DNA of 48,136 bases from Methanocalculus taiwanensis (GTDB lineage Archaea; Halobacteriota; Methanomicrobia; Methanomicrobiales; Methanocorpusculaceae). Position numbers and translations under genes: made by a program. The notes under the pieces are model-generated. The model saw only the letters and a program-made list of their open reading frames with translations, ran no database searches and had not been told where the DNA came from. Below are positions 1 through 8,900 of the stretch, in pieces (position 1 is the stretch's first letter; the number at the start of each line of letters is the position of its first letter). The stretch covers positions 1 through 48,136 of the forward strand of contig NZ_VOTZ01000020.1 of assembly GCF_024372745.1 (NCBI RefSeq). The letters are read 5' to 3'.

Positions 1-220
1 CACTATTATACCGCCTCTCGATCTCGACCTCCGGCATGAAGACCAGGTTTGCCAGGATCGGTTTCCGCTCCCCATAGAAGGGAAGAGCATACTCATAGTC
101 GCCCTTGCCGAGCATCGAGTCGGCAGACACTCCGGTCAGTCCCTCCATCGCACGGTTCCATGCAATGACGATACCATCCCTGTCGATCACGAGTGTTGCA
201 TCAGGCAGAAAATTGATGAT
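1..220 (-). repeat. Direct repeat copy A (PAS coding), left-truncated
   Basis: This segment matches 421-640 at a period of exactly 420 bases (140 codons). Bases 1-127 are identical to 421-547. Beyond that there are scattered substitutions (for example at 128, 141, 149, 152, 176 and 200), and similarity fades after about 220. The unit is cut by the window edge, so its full length is unknown. Confidence 0.95.
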
Positions 221-679
221 CTCTATAAGGTTCTGGTGGGATCTGGCGATCTCCTCTTCGGCACGCTTCCGATCAGTTATATCCCTGATCGTTTCAATTG
301 CACCGATGATCTCGCCATCCGGAGCATAGAGCGGGCTGGCTTTCGCCCACAGATAGATCCCATCCGCCCCAAATGAAGGGATGAAGATATCAACAACCAG
401 AGTATCACCGATCTTTTCGACACTATTATACCGCCTCTCGATCTCGACCTCCGGCATGAAGACCAGGTTTGCCAGGATCGGTTTCCGCTCCCCATAGAAG
501 GGAAGAGCATACTCATAGTCGCCCTTGCCGAGCATCGAGTCGGCAGATACTCCGGTCAGTTCCTCCATTGCCCGGTTCCATGCAATGACGATACCGTCCC
601 TGTCGATCACGAGTGTTGCGTCAGGCAGAAAACCGATGATGTCTCCATGAATAACCCCATTCTCCACTTTTAAATCCAC
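1..679 (-). CDS. PAS-repeat sensor protein, N-terminal part (runs off left edge)
   Basis: An open minus-strand frame runs from a GTG at 679 off the left edge (226 codons visible). It starts directly in a PAS domain (FLPDATLVIDRDGIVIAWNR), continues through a PAC-like segment ending ETIRDITDRKRAEEEI, and enters a second PAS domain that is almost a copy of the first. PAS domains sense small ligands or redox state, and in methanogens such strings usually lead to a histidine kinase; the output domain is outside the window. The start is uncertain: in-frame TTG at 685 and GTG at 667 are alternatives, no strong ribosome binding site is visible, and a TAA lies about 13 codons above the GTG. It follows the sensor kinase gene on the same strand, 168 bases downstream. 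Confidence 0.7.
   Translation of the reverse strand, partial: MDLKVENGVIHGDIIGFLPDATLVIDRDGIVIAWNRAMEELTGVSADSMLGKGDYEYALPFYGERKPILANLVFMPEVEIERRYNSVEKIGDTLVVDIFIPSFGADGIYLWAKASPLYAPDGEIIGAIETIRDITDRKRAEEEIARSHQNLIEIINFLPDATLVIDRDGIVIAWNRAMEGLTGVSADSMLGKGDYEYALPFYGERKPILANLVFMPEVEIERRYNS
421..640 (-). repeat. Direct repeat copy B (PAS coding)
   Basis: This is the partner of 1-220 and encodes the first PAS domain of the sensor protein. The identical part encodes the second half of the PAS domain (SMLGKGDYEYALPFYGERK onward). The junction-proximal part differs at a few mostly synonymous sites, which looks like a recent duplication or gene conversion within one gene. Confidence 0.95.
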
Positions 680-847
680 TCCCAATCCAGAAATGGATTC
701 ATCACAATATGAAGGTTATCAATCCCAACTATGTGAAATCGTAGAACACGCCTCCCACATCGGGATCAGTACATTACAAGCCTGACCGTATCTGCTGATG
801 AGAACCAGAATGTCAACTATCCTAATATAAAAGGGGGATGGTTGATA

Positions 848-3535
848 CTATGATACACATTGAGAAACTGCGGGAATCCTGAATTCACCTTTTGGAATTC
901 GTATTTCAAACCGGGCACCCTCTCCAAGGAGACCGGTTTCACGGATGGTAATTCCGGTTATTCCCAGAATCTCCTTCGATAGGAAAAGACCAAAGCCGGT
1001 ATTTTTACCATACCCACGATCAAAGATCTTAATCTTCTCATCCTCAGGAACTCCTATTCCATCATCCTCCCAGGTGATGATGAGGGCTTCATCCGACTGT
1101 TTGCAGGAGAGACGAATCAGGGAGACGCGCTCGCCATGGCGGAGCGAATTATCAAGGAGATTGTCAAAAACCCGTGGAATCATCGGATCAGCAAAGAGTG
1201 TAATCTTCCCGGTATCTGATGTAAACGATACCCCATCCGGCACATCGGTGCGTGGCAATATGCGATCCAGATCATGCCATTGCGGCTCATGGACACCAAT
1301 ATCCTGATATACCCGGGTAAACTCTATCTGGCGCTGGATCTTCTCTGATGAACGCCCAATACTCTCCAGTTGACGGATCAGTGATTCATTTCCGGTTGCC
1401 TCCGCTTTTGCAAAGTAAAGGTATCCATCAATAATCATAAGCTGGTTCAGAATATCATGGCGTGTGATGCTTGTCATCAGGTTGAGCTGCCGGTTCGCAT
1501 TCCGGAGTGCATCTTCAGCAAGCTTCTTTTCGGTAATATTACGCGATACAACCAGGATCGATTGGAGGCCTCCGTTATTATCACGGAGGAAACGGGCATT
1601 GTTGTTGACCCAGATTGTTGATCCATCTTTTTTCCGGACTTCAAGATCAAGGGTAATAACCCGGTTCGGATCAGCCGGTTTATCTTTCTCAGATGCAAGC
1701 TCTTCCTCAAAACGGCTAAGAGCAAGCTGCAGAGATTCCGGTGCCAGTATCTCTTCCAATGACTGCTGCATTGCCTCATCAACAGAAAAACCTCGCAGCA
1801 CCGTAATCGATGGCGAAACATAGATCGCTTTTAGGGAGAGATCCAGAACAGTCACTGTTTCGGTCATATTATCCGCGATCATCCGGTATTTCTCCTCGCT
1901 CAGGCGTAACGCCTCTTCAGCCCTCTTGCGATCGGAGATATCACGAACCACACAGAATATAAGCTTCTTTCCTGAGAAGAGAGCAGCATTGGTGCTGATC
2001 TCAACTGAAAGGACAGTGCCGTCCTTTTTCCGGTGAAGGGTCTCGAAATGATCGCCTTTCTCATCAACCGACCTGAGCATCTTACGCAATGTCTCTGGTT
2101 CAAACTGGAAATCCCAGTCCCATACACAGAGATCCCGGATCTCATCCTGCGTATAGCCGAGCATGTCGGCAAACCGCTGGTTTGATTCGAAGACTTTGCC
2201 ATCCTGCTCCAGGGTAACGATACCATCCCGTGACTGATCGATCAGTATGCGGTGACGGATGGCTTCATCAGCCAGCTTTCTATCGGTTAGGTCACGGACA
2301 TTTGACAGATAGAGCTCCCTGCCCTCGAAAACGATCCTTGAGCGGAACACTTCCACGTCAAAGAGTGTGCCATCCTCAGAACGCCTGGCAGTCAGTGCAG
2401 TTAACTCACCGGTTTTAGATAATACCGCTTTCAAGCCGGGATCATATCCATTCCCACCCGTATCGGTGGAAAAAAAATCAGAAATTTGAGATCGCAGAGC
2501 ATCTTCATATGGAATCCCAAACATCTCGAGCATCGTTTGGTTTACATCAATGATTGTGCCATCTGAATCACTGATGATGATTCCGTCATATGAATGATCA
2601 AGAATAATCCTTAGCTGTTGCCTGCTTTCATAGAGTGATGACTGTACTTCAGTCAGTTCATCAAGCTGCTGGCGCAATTCCTCCTCTGCCGCAGTCAATT
2701 GTTCATAAGCCGCATTAATCTCGTCATTTCTTCTTTGAAGTTCAATATCCCGCTCAATGAGATCGGTGATATCTTTTCCGACAGCCTGGTATTCGGAGAG
2801 AGCGCCCCTCTCATCAAAGAGTGCATAGGTACTCCAACGGTGCCAGCGGATCTCGCCATTGCCCATGATGGTGCGTTGATCAATGGTGGCGGACGGATGC
2901 TTAGGGATGAGAGAATCATACAGCAGGGAAACCTTTCGAAGATCATCGGGATGAATCTTCGGCTTGAACCGACTCCCGATAACGCTCTCCCGGCTCACAT
3001 TAAAAGTGCGGCAGTATGCATCATTCACAAAGAGGATCGTACCATCCGGGAGAAAACGGCAGATCAGCTCTGTCTGCACTTCAACAACAGTACGGTACCT
3101 CTCTTCGCTATCAAGAAGTGCCTTTTCGCTCCTCCTCTTTGATACGGCATAACGTACCTTATTTGAGAGCTCGGCAAACTGCGGCTTTGGATCACCGCCT
3201 TTCTGCAGGTAAAAATCTGCTCCATTGTTCAATGCATCTATGACGATATCCTCGCGGCCTTTTCCGGTGAATATGATAAAAGGTGTTTTGTCCCCATTCT
3301 CACGGAGATATTTGAGGAAGCGGATACCATCACACCCTGGCATCTGGTAATCGGAGATGATCGCATCAAAAGATGTTTCCGAAAGGAGCCGGACTGCATC
3401 AAGTGCACTCTCAAGGGTGGTAACGGCAAATTCACCACTCCGTTCCAGATATATTTTTCCAATCTGGAGAAGACCTGCTTCATCATCTACGTAGAGAATT
3501 GAGATTTTGGCCTTAACCGCTCCAGTATCGGGCAT
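848..3535 (-). CDS. REC-PAS(x4)-histidine kinase
   Basis: An 895-residue soluble sensor kinase. A receiver domain comes first (about 11-130; phospho-acceptor Asp62 in SDYQMPG, conserved Lys112). Four PAS domains follow (about 143-262, 305-420, 428-545, 548-670), with a predicted coiled coil near 262-305. The kinase core has a His in ITRHDILNQL (His693), an N-box FDNLLDNSLRHGE (about 790-802) and glycine motifs DDGIGVP and GFGLFLSK. No membrane segment is apparent. A REC domain ahead of the PAS domains suggests it is itself the target of another kinase. No output regulator is adjacent; the next gene downstream is another PAS protein. The ligand cannot be inferred. Confidence 0.93.
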   Translation of the reverse strand: MPDTGAVKAKISILYVDDEAGLLQIGKIYLERSGEFAVTTLESALDAVRLLSETSFDAIISDYQMPGCDGIRFLKYLRENGDKTPFIIFTGKGREDIVIDALNNGADFYLQKGGDPKPQFAELSNKVRYAVSKRRSEKALLDSEERYRTVVEVQTELICRFLPDGTILFVNDAYCRTFNVSRESVIGSRFKPKIHPDDLRKVSLLYDSLIPKHPSATIDQRTIMGNGEIRWHRWSTYALFDERGALSEYQAVGKDITDLIERDIELQRRNDEINAAYEQLTAAEEELRQQLDELTEVQSSLYESRQQLRIILDHSYDGIIISDSDGTIIDVNQTMLEMFGIPYEDALRSQISDFFSTDTGGNGYDPGLKAVLSKTGELTALTARRSEDGTLFDVEVFRSRIVFEGRELYLSNVRDLTDRKLADEAIRHRILIDQSRDGIVTLEQDGKVFESNQRFADMLGYTQDEIRDLCVWDWDFQFEPETLRKMLRSVDEKGDHFETLHRKKDGTVLSVEISTNAALFSGKKLIFCVVRDISDRKRAEEALRLSEEKYRMIADNMTETVTVLDLSLKAIYVSPSITVLRGFSVDEAMQQSLEEILAPESLQLALSRFEEELASEKDKPADPNRVITLDLEVRKKDGSTIWVNNNARFLRDNNGGLQSILVVSRNITEKKLAEDALRNANRQLNLMTSITRHDILNQLMIIDGYLYFAKAEATGNESLIRQLESIGRSSEKIQRQIEFTRVYQDIGVHEPQWHDLDRILPRTDVPDGVSFTSDTGKITLFADPMIPRVFDNLLDNSLRHGERVSLIRLSCKQSDEALIITWEDDGIGVPEDEKIKIFDRGYGKNTGFGLFLSKEILGITGITIRETGLLGEGARFEIRIPKGEFRIPAVSQCVS

Positions 3536-3617
3536 ACAGGAGAATAGGGATTCACATGAATAATACTATTGTTTAAAAGGCTGTGTTAATCGGGTAGAAA
3601 TGTTATCCACGTTTATT

Positions 3618-4994
3618 TTATTCTCCACCCATCCTCATGATCCGGACAGCCGGGCTTGATCGCTCAAAGAATGATGCCAGAAATACCGATAGATCCTCAT
3701 TCCAACAGTCAGCATCGCGCGCAACCTCCCAGCCATGCTCTGCCATCGCCTTTCGGACATGCTTACCAAGAGATCCATCCAGAAGGATTGTGGATGAGAG
3801 AAGGGCAACAGCTTCGGTATAGGAACGGCGTATCTCGACTATATAACGCCCATTCTCAATAAAGGGACCTGATAGGGGATTTTTTTCGACATATTTCCTG
3901 ATGAACCGTCCCGCATTGTCACCATTTGTTACCGGGGGGCCGATATGCCGGACAACAGGGGGAACGGTATCGTTGAAGAGCTCAAATAGAATGACCGATC
4001 GATCCTCTCCCATCCAGCAGTCGTTCCGGTTCACGGAGAAGCCCATGCGTTCCAGAAGTTCTCTAATCGCTTCCATACTCTTCCTGAGCTGGGGTACGAT
4101 GGTATCCGGGACATAAGGGGGTGTTGGAAATGAGATAGTGTACAGGGAGGTCCCACGTTCGGCGAGTGCCAGCCTGACCTGGCTTCTTGTGAAGGAGACG
4201 GGGCTGTGAATTGTGAAGAATGCATCAGATGGTTCACTTTCATAAGCTCGTGCGAGTTCAATAAAAGCGCACATCTGATCAAGTGAGAGGGCAGCGGCGA
4301 CATTCCGGTTCGGATCGGTCGGATCCACCACCACAAGCGGCTCACTGAAGGAGCGTTGCATGTGGTTTTCCAGATCAATCACCATTCCCGGCCGCCAACA
4401 AGCTGCTTTACTGATGAGCTGGTTAAAACCCCCATAGTAGAGTACCAGGAGTTCGCAAAGATATCCTGAAAAACCCTCTGTCATGTGATCTGATCCATAT
4501 ACGCCCCCGGCTTTTGTGAACTGTTTCATCAGGAGGGCATCATCGACAAAACCGGCGATCCGTGGAATGATGTACCGCGTGTGAAACGGCGTCCTGTCCA
4601 CTGCACTCTGGATCTCACGGGCAGATACCACATGATAGCAGGGAACAAGATCGATATCAAGATCAAAAATCCTTGCATTCAGGTATGGATGCTCTGCATA
4701 TTTCTCAACAGCAGTCCCCCCGAAGTAGTCGACGACGGCACGCCCAAGACCAATCCCCTCCCTCGCCAGATCATCCCGGGGGAGATCCGGGGGGAAGAGC
4801 ATGAAGATATCGAGATCGCGATCCCCACGGACGAATGTGCCTCTGGCAACCGATCCGACAACCATGGAAGGACGCCGATGACACTCCATCAGGTACGCAA
4901 TAATCCGATCCGAAATGGTACGGAGATGTTCCACCTCCTCGGGAGTCGGCCTTACCCGGGAAAGGATATCCTCTTCAAAGGGGCTCCTGCTCAT
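3618..4994 (-). CDS. cca: CCA-adding tRNA nucleotidyltransferase, archaeal class I
   Basis: The enzyme adds or repairs the 3' CCA of tRNAs with CTP and ATP, without a nucleic acid template. The 458-residue length fits archaeal class I enzymes. The nucleotidyltransferase signature is clear: GSVARGTF at 47-54, catalytic Asp60 and Asp62 in RDLDIFMLF, and a further acidic strand LDIDLVPCY near 112-120. It overlaps the downstream end of thpR by four bases (ATGA), so both RNA-repair genes are probably translated together. Both tRNA genes in this window lack an encoded CCA, so this activity is needed. Confidence 0.96.
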   Translation of the reverse strand: MSRSPFEEDILSRVRPTPEEVEHLRTISDRIIAYLMECHRRPSMVVGSVARGTFVRGDRDLDIFMLFPPDLPRDDLAREGIGLGRAVVDYFGGTAVEKYAEHPYLNARIFDLDIDLVPCYHVVSAREIQSAVDRTPFHTRYIIPRIAGFVDDALLMKQFTKAGGVYGSDHMTEGFSGYLCELLVLYYGGFNQLISKAACWRPGMVIDLENHMQRSFSEPLVVVDPTDPNRNVAAALSLDQMCAFIELARAYESEPSDAFFTIHSPVSFTRSQVRLALAERGTSLYTISFPTPPYVPDTIVPQLRKSMEAIRELLERMGFSVNRNDCWMGEDRSVILFELFNDTVPPVVRHIGPPVTNGDNAGRFIRKYVEKNPLSGPFIENGRYIVEIRRSYTEAVALLSSTILLDGSLGKHVRKAMAEHGWEVARDADCWNEDLSVFLASFFERSSPAVRIMRMGGE

Positions 4995-5530
4995 AAAGGC
5001 ACCTCTGTTATTGTCTCATATATTGGGCCACGGGGGGTGAGCGTGCTCTTCTTCAGGACAAAACCTGCAACCTCCATCTCTCCACAAACCCAATCTGAGA
5101 GGGAATCGATAGCAACCGGTATATCCGGGTGATACTCCTTCACACGCGCCAGAGTAATATGCGGCCGGAATGGACGTTTTTCACGGGAAAAACCAAGGGG
5201 TTCAAGGGCAGCATCGATTTCATTTGCAAGCGCACCAGTTCTCCCCCCATCCTCCACCACTGCCCAGATGACCCGGGGGCGCTTTGGATTGTTTGAAGAG
5301 ATACCGCAAATTCTGAGGGTGAATGGGGACGATTCTACAGAATGAAGTACTTCACCGACTCCGCGAACCTGATCGGCAGGCACTTCTCCAAGGAATTTCA
5401 GGGTGATGTGAAGGAGCGAGGGGTCAACGATTGCAAGCCTCCCGGAACACGTTTTCAGCGGCTCCTGTACAAGAGAAAAAGCCTCACGAAGGGAGGCTAC
5501 AAGATCGATTGCTACAAACGCCCTCACCAT
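4991..5530 (-). CDS. thpR: RNA 2',3'-cyclic phosphodiesterase (2H family)
   Basis: A 179-residue member of the LigT/ThpR 2H phosphoesterase family, which opens 2',3'-cyclic phosphates on RNA ends. The two hallmark HxTx motifs are present: HITL at 41-44 and HITL at 124-127, at the usual spacing. The start begins MVRAFVAIDL, typical for the family. It is the upstream gene of a two-gene unit with cca (ATGA overlap), a common archaeal pairing. Its start abuts a near-perfect palindrome at 5531-5552. Confidence 0.95.
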   Translation of the reverse strand: MVRAFVAIDLVASLREAFSLVQEPLKTCSGRLAIVDPSLLHITLKFLGEVPADQVRGVGEVLHSVESSPFTLRICGISSNNPKRPRVIWAVVEDGGRTGALANEIDAALEPLGFSREKRPFRPHITLARVKEYHPDIPVAIDSLSDWVCGEMEVAGFVLKKSTLTPRGPIYETITEVPL

Positions 5531-5552
5531 AACGGTTAACCTGTTTACCGTT
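5531..5552. promoter_or_regulatory. Imperfect palindrome next to the thpR start
   Basis: Two 10-base arms, AACGGTTAAC and GTTTACCGTT, are separated by CT and differ from perfect symmetry at one position. The palindrome ends one base before the thpR ATG on the minus strand, in the divergent region with the glutaredoxin gene. It could be an operator or a hairpin in the thpR leader; no regulator is recognised. Confidence 0.45.
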
Positions 5553-5613
5553 TCGTCACAGAAAGGGAAATATCTTCACCCCGGTTATGTCAGGAGAATA
5601 ACAGATATCAGAT

Positions 5614-5650
5614 GATAAATAAGAATAGTGGTAAGGTATAGATCTATACC
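5614..5650 (+). promoter_or_regulatory. Promoter and candidate operator of glutaredoxin-nrdD
   Basis: A TATA-like stretch (GATAAATAAG, near 5614-5623) is followed by a perfect 16-base palindrome GGTATAGATCTATACC at 5635-5650. The palindrome falls where the transcription start would be expected, about 20-30 bases below the TATA element, a usual place for an archaeal repressor site. The glutaredoxin ATG lies 19 bases further on. The palindrome is seen directly; its role is inferred. Confidence 0.5.
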
Positions 5651-5669
5651 AATAACAGGGGTATGCCTC

Positions 5670-5933
5670 ATGTCTGAAGTTCACGATATCATTGTCTATT
5701 CACTTGAAGTCTGTCCGAACTGTGAAATACTCAAACAATACCTTCAGGACAATTCGATCCCCTATATGGAACGAAGCCTTGAGGACCCCGAATCACTAAC
5801 CGATCTCCGGATGAATGGCATATTTGTGATGGAAGCACCTGTGCTCCAGATAGACGAGACATACCTGACTTCACAGGAGATCTTTGAAAAAGGCGCTGTA
5901 TCGGCGTCGATTGCAGGTATGTGCCGACGGTGA
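5670..5933 (+). CDS. Glutaredoxin/NrdH-like redoxin
   Basis: An 87-residue thioredoxin-fold protein with the redox pair CPNC (Cys15, Cys18) after a first beta strand, and a predicted cis-Pro region at EAPVLQID. I chose the ATG at 5670, preceded by a GGGGT element, over an in-frame start at 5628, because it begins right before the fold. It ends seven bases before nrdD, whose ribosome binding site overlaps its end, so translation is likely coupled. Some class III ribonucleotide reductases take electrons from such a redoxin rather than formate, so it is the probable reductant of the next gene product. Confidence 0.88.
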   Translation: MSEVHDIIVYSLEVCPNCEILKQYLQDNSIPYMERSLEDPESLTDLRMNGIFVMEAPVLQIDETYLTSQEIFEKGAVSASIAGMCRR

Positions 5934-5940
5934 AGGCTGC

Positions 5941-8900
5941 ATGAAAGAGACGCGGCAGTCAACACTTGACGGGGCATTTCAGCCCCCGATGCCCAGGGTG
6001 CGGACATCCTTTGGCCATATGATGGAATGGGATCGCCAGAAGATTGTCCAGCAGATCCTCAGTGAAACCCGTCTTGTAGAAACATTCTATGGAAGAGAAG
6101 GCGCAGAGCTGGAACTCGCAGAGCAGATAGCGCAGAGTGTCGAGAACCGGATCAAGAAACTCGGCCTCACATTCCTTTCAGGCCCTCTTATCCGCGAGAT
6201 TATGAACATCACACTCCTTGAAGAAGGGCTTGTCGACTACAGAAACGTCTGTACCCGGGTCGGCACACCAGTCTATGATGCGCATCAGATCGATGTCGGG
6301 CGAGGTTTTGAGGCAAAGGACAACTCGAACCTCCAGGAGAATGCCGAAACCTCGCACAAGAAGAAAGCAGACAAGATCAGCAAAGAGCAGTACCTGCTTC
6401 AGCTCCCACCTGAACTCGCCGATCTCCACCTGACCGGTGATATGCATGTCCATGACCTTGAATATTTCGGGACAAGGCCGTTCTGTATAGACGGAAAAAC
6501 CGTCATCCCCGTGAAAAGCGAAGGGCGAATCAGGAGCACCAGAGTCGATGAAATTCCAATAGACGGGGATGAACACTTCCCCCTTGATATCTCTCTTCTT
6601 ACGCCCAAAGGCTGGAAACGTGTGAATAAGGTGACACGAAGAGTCCCGGATGATGGAGAACTGCTCAGGATAAAGACATCAGGCGGCCGCTCGCTCTCTA
6701 TCACCCATGAGCACAGGATCCCGATACACACAGAAGATGGGATGGTAATCCGGAAGGCAGATGAGATTAGAGAAGGAGATATCCTCTACACAATTACTGC
6801 ATCCGATTCGGTCAGGGGAGAGCCGGTGAATAAGATAAACCTGATCCGTGAACTCACTGATTTCGTGCCGGAAGAGCTTCTTGCCGGAATATATGTGCGG
6901 GGGGCAGCAGATCTCTTCTCTGAAATTGTCAGGACAGGGCAGGCAGGATCCTTCACTGCGATCTCAGGAACCCTTGGGATAAAACACAGGAAGCAGTGGT
7001 ATTCAAGAGGTATTATGCCCGTTCGTCACTTCCGGGCATTGTGTGAACACTATGGAATCGTTGAGATGACAGGTTTGACAGTCGGGGCAACCGGCAGTGA
7101 ACATGCCCTCCCAGCTCTTCTCCCAATCACCCCTGACCTGATGCGGCTGCTTGGATTCTTCGTCTCTGAAGGTAATTACAGTACCTCGCCAAAAGTCGGA
7201 CAGTACAATCTTGCGATCACGGAAAACCATCATTCAGCCTCGATACAGGCATCAGTAAAGGCTACACTCAATACCTATGCAACGATCACCCTCCCAACCC
7301 CGGATACAACACAGATCTACGGGATTGATGTTCAAAGGAATCGAGCACAGCAGGTCTATTTTGGGGGGAAGATTGTCTATCTCCTCTTCCGGCATATCTT
7401 CAGAATACCAGAGGGAAGCACCAGGAAGCGGCTGCCCTGGATAGTCTATCATGCCAATGACGCATTGCTTCGCGACTTCCTTTCAGCACTCTTCACTGGC
7501 GATGGAACGGTGTACTATCGTCCTGAAAAGTCAGATTGTATCATCAACTATACAACAGCATCAGAGTCACTTCGCCAGGAACTTGCACTCCTTCTGACAA
7601 CACTCGGCATAGGTGTGCACATCACCGAGCTGTATAATGATGATACAGAACGGCGGATACTCTATCGCATCCAGTTTCATGGAAGAAAGAATATCGATAT
7701 CTTTTCCAGATACTGTTCGTTCCTCGATGAGAGGCAGGATCATATCGATCGCTTCCTCCAGCAGACGCAGAAGATCGACCGGACAGATAAGCCTGAACGC
7801 GTTCTTGCCATCGAACCCAGGACACCCTCCGGCAGATATGTCTACGATCTCTTCATTGAAGGCGACGGCAGCGAGGAGAGCCATACCTTCTTTGCATCGG
7901 ACGGCCTCCTTATTCACAATTGCCAGGACTGGGATCTCCGCTATTTCTTCTACTATGGCTTAATGCCGGATGGAAACGGAACAAAAGCCAGTGTAGCTGG
8001 TCCAGCAAAACGCGCCGAGGTGGCGGTCCTTCATGCAGTCAAGGCACTTGGATCCGCACAGACAAACTTTGCCGGAGGGCAGGGCTATTACAACTTCCTC
8101 ACCTTCTTAGCACCCTATGTCGAGGGGATGGACAGAACCGAGATAAAACAGCTGATGCAGATGTTTGTCTATGAGATGACCCAGATGATGGTCGCACGAG
8201 GTGGCCAGGTCGTCTTCTCATCAGTGCAGCTCTCGCCGGGGGTGCCAAAGCTCTGGCGTGACAAACCGATTGTCTTCAAGGGCAAGGTCTGGAATGGCAG
8301 GCAGGCTCCGTTCAGAGCATATGGAGAGTTTGAACGTGAAGTCCGGCTTCTCTTTGCAACCCTGATGGAAGTCATGCTTGAGGGAGATAACTGGGGCAAG
8401 CCCTTCAACTTCCCAAAGCCAGAGATCAGCATCGAACCGGACTTCATGGAGGAATATGAGGAGTTCAATACACACCACCCGGATATACCCACCTACCGTG
8501 AGCTCTATCTGATGACATTTGAACTCGCCTCGAAGTTCGGTACTCCATATTATGACAACCAGCTCCCGGCGTACCGTGGTGCCGGGGAGGGGATCTCATG
8601 TTACCAGTGCTGTGCCTACCAGTTCTCGACAACCGCGGCAAATGACACCACATTCGAGGACAAACTCAATTTCACAGACGGTAAACATTTCTCGATGGGA
8701 TCCTGGCAGGTGATCTCGGTGAACTGTCCGCGGGCAGCATACCGTGCCGATCATGATGACCAGAAGCTCTTCTCCGAACTAAAGAAACAGATGGATTCAG
8801 CGGTCTCTATCTTTAAGATAAAACGCCGCTGGATGGAGCTTGTCAGGGCAAACGGGAGGATGCCGTTTGCGATGCAGAGGCCAAAAGATCCAAAGACACA

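Noticed and set aside
1-640. A CRISPR array or transposon as the cause of the direct repeat
   Set aside because: The repeats are long, in frame and code for PAS domains; there are no short spaced repeats, terminal inverted repeats or transposase.
693-785. A small plus-strand frame of 30 codons starting MDSSQYEGYQ
   Set aside because: It is very short, without a ribosome binding site or recognisable features; likely chance.
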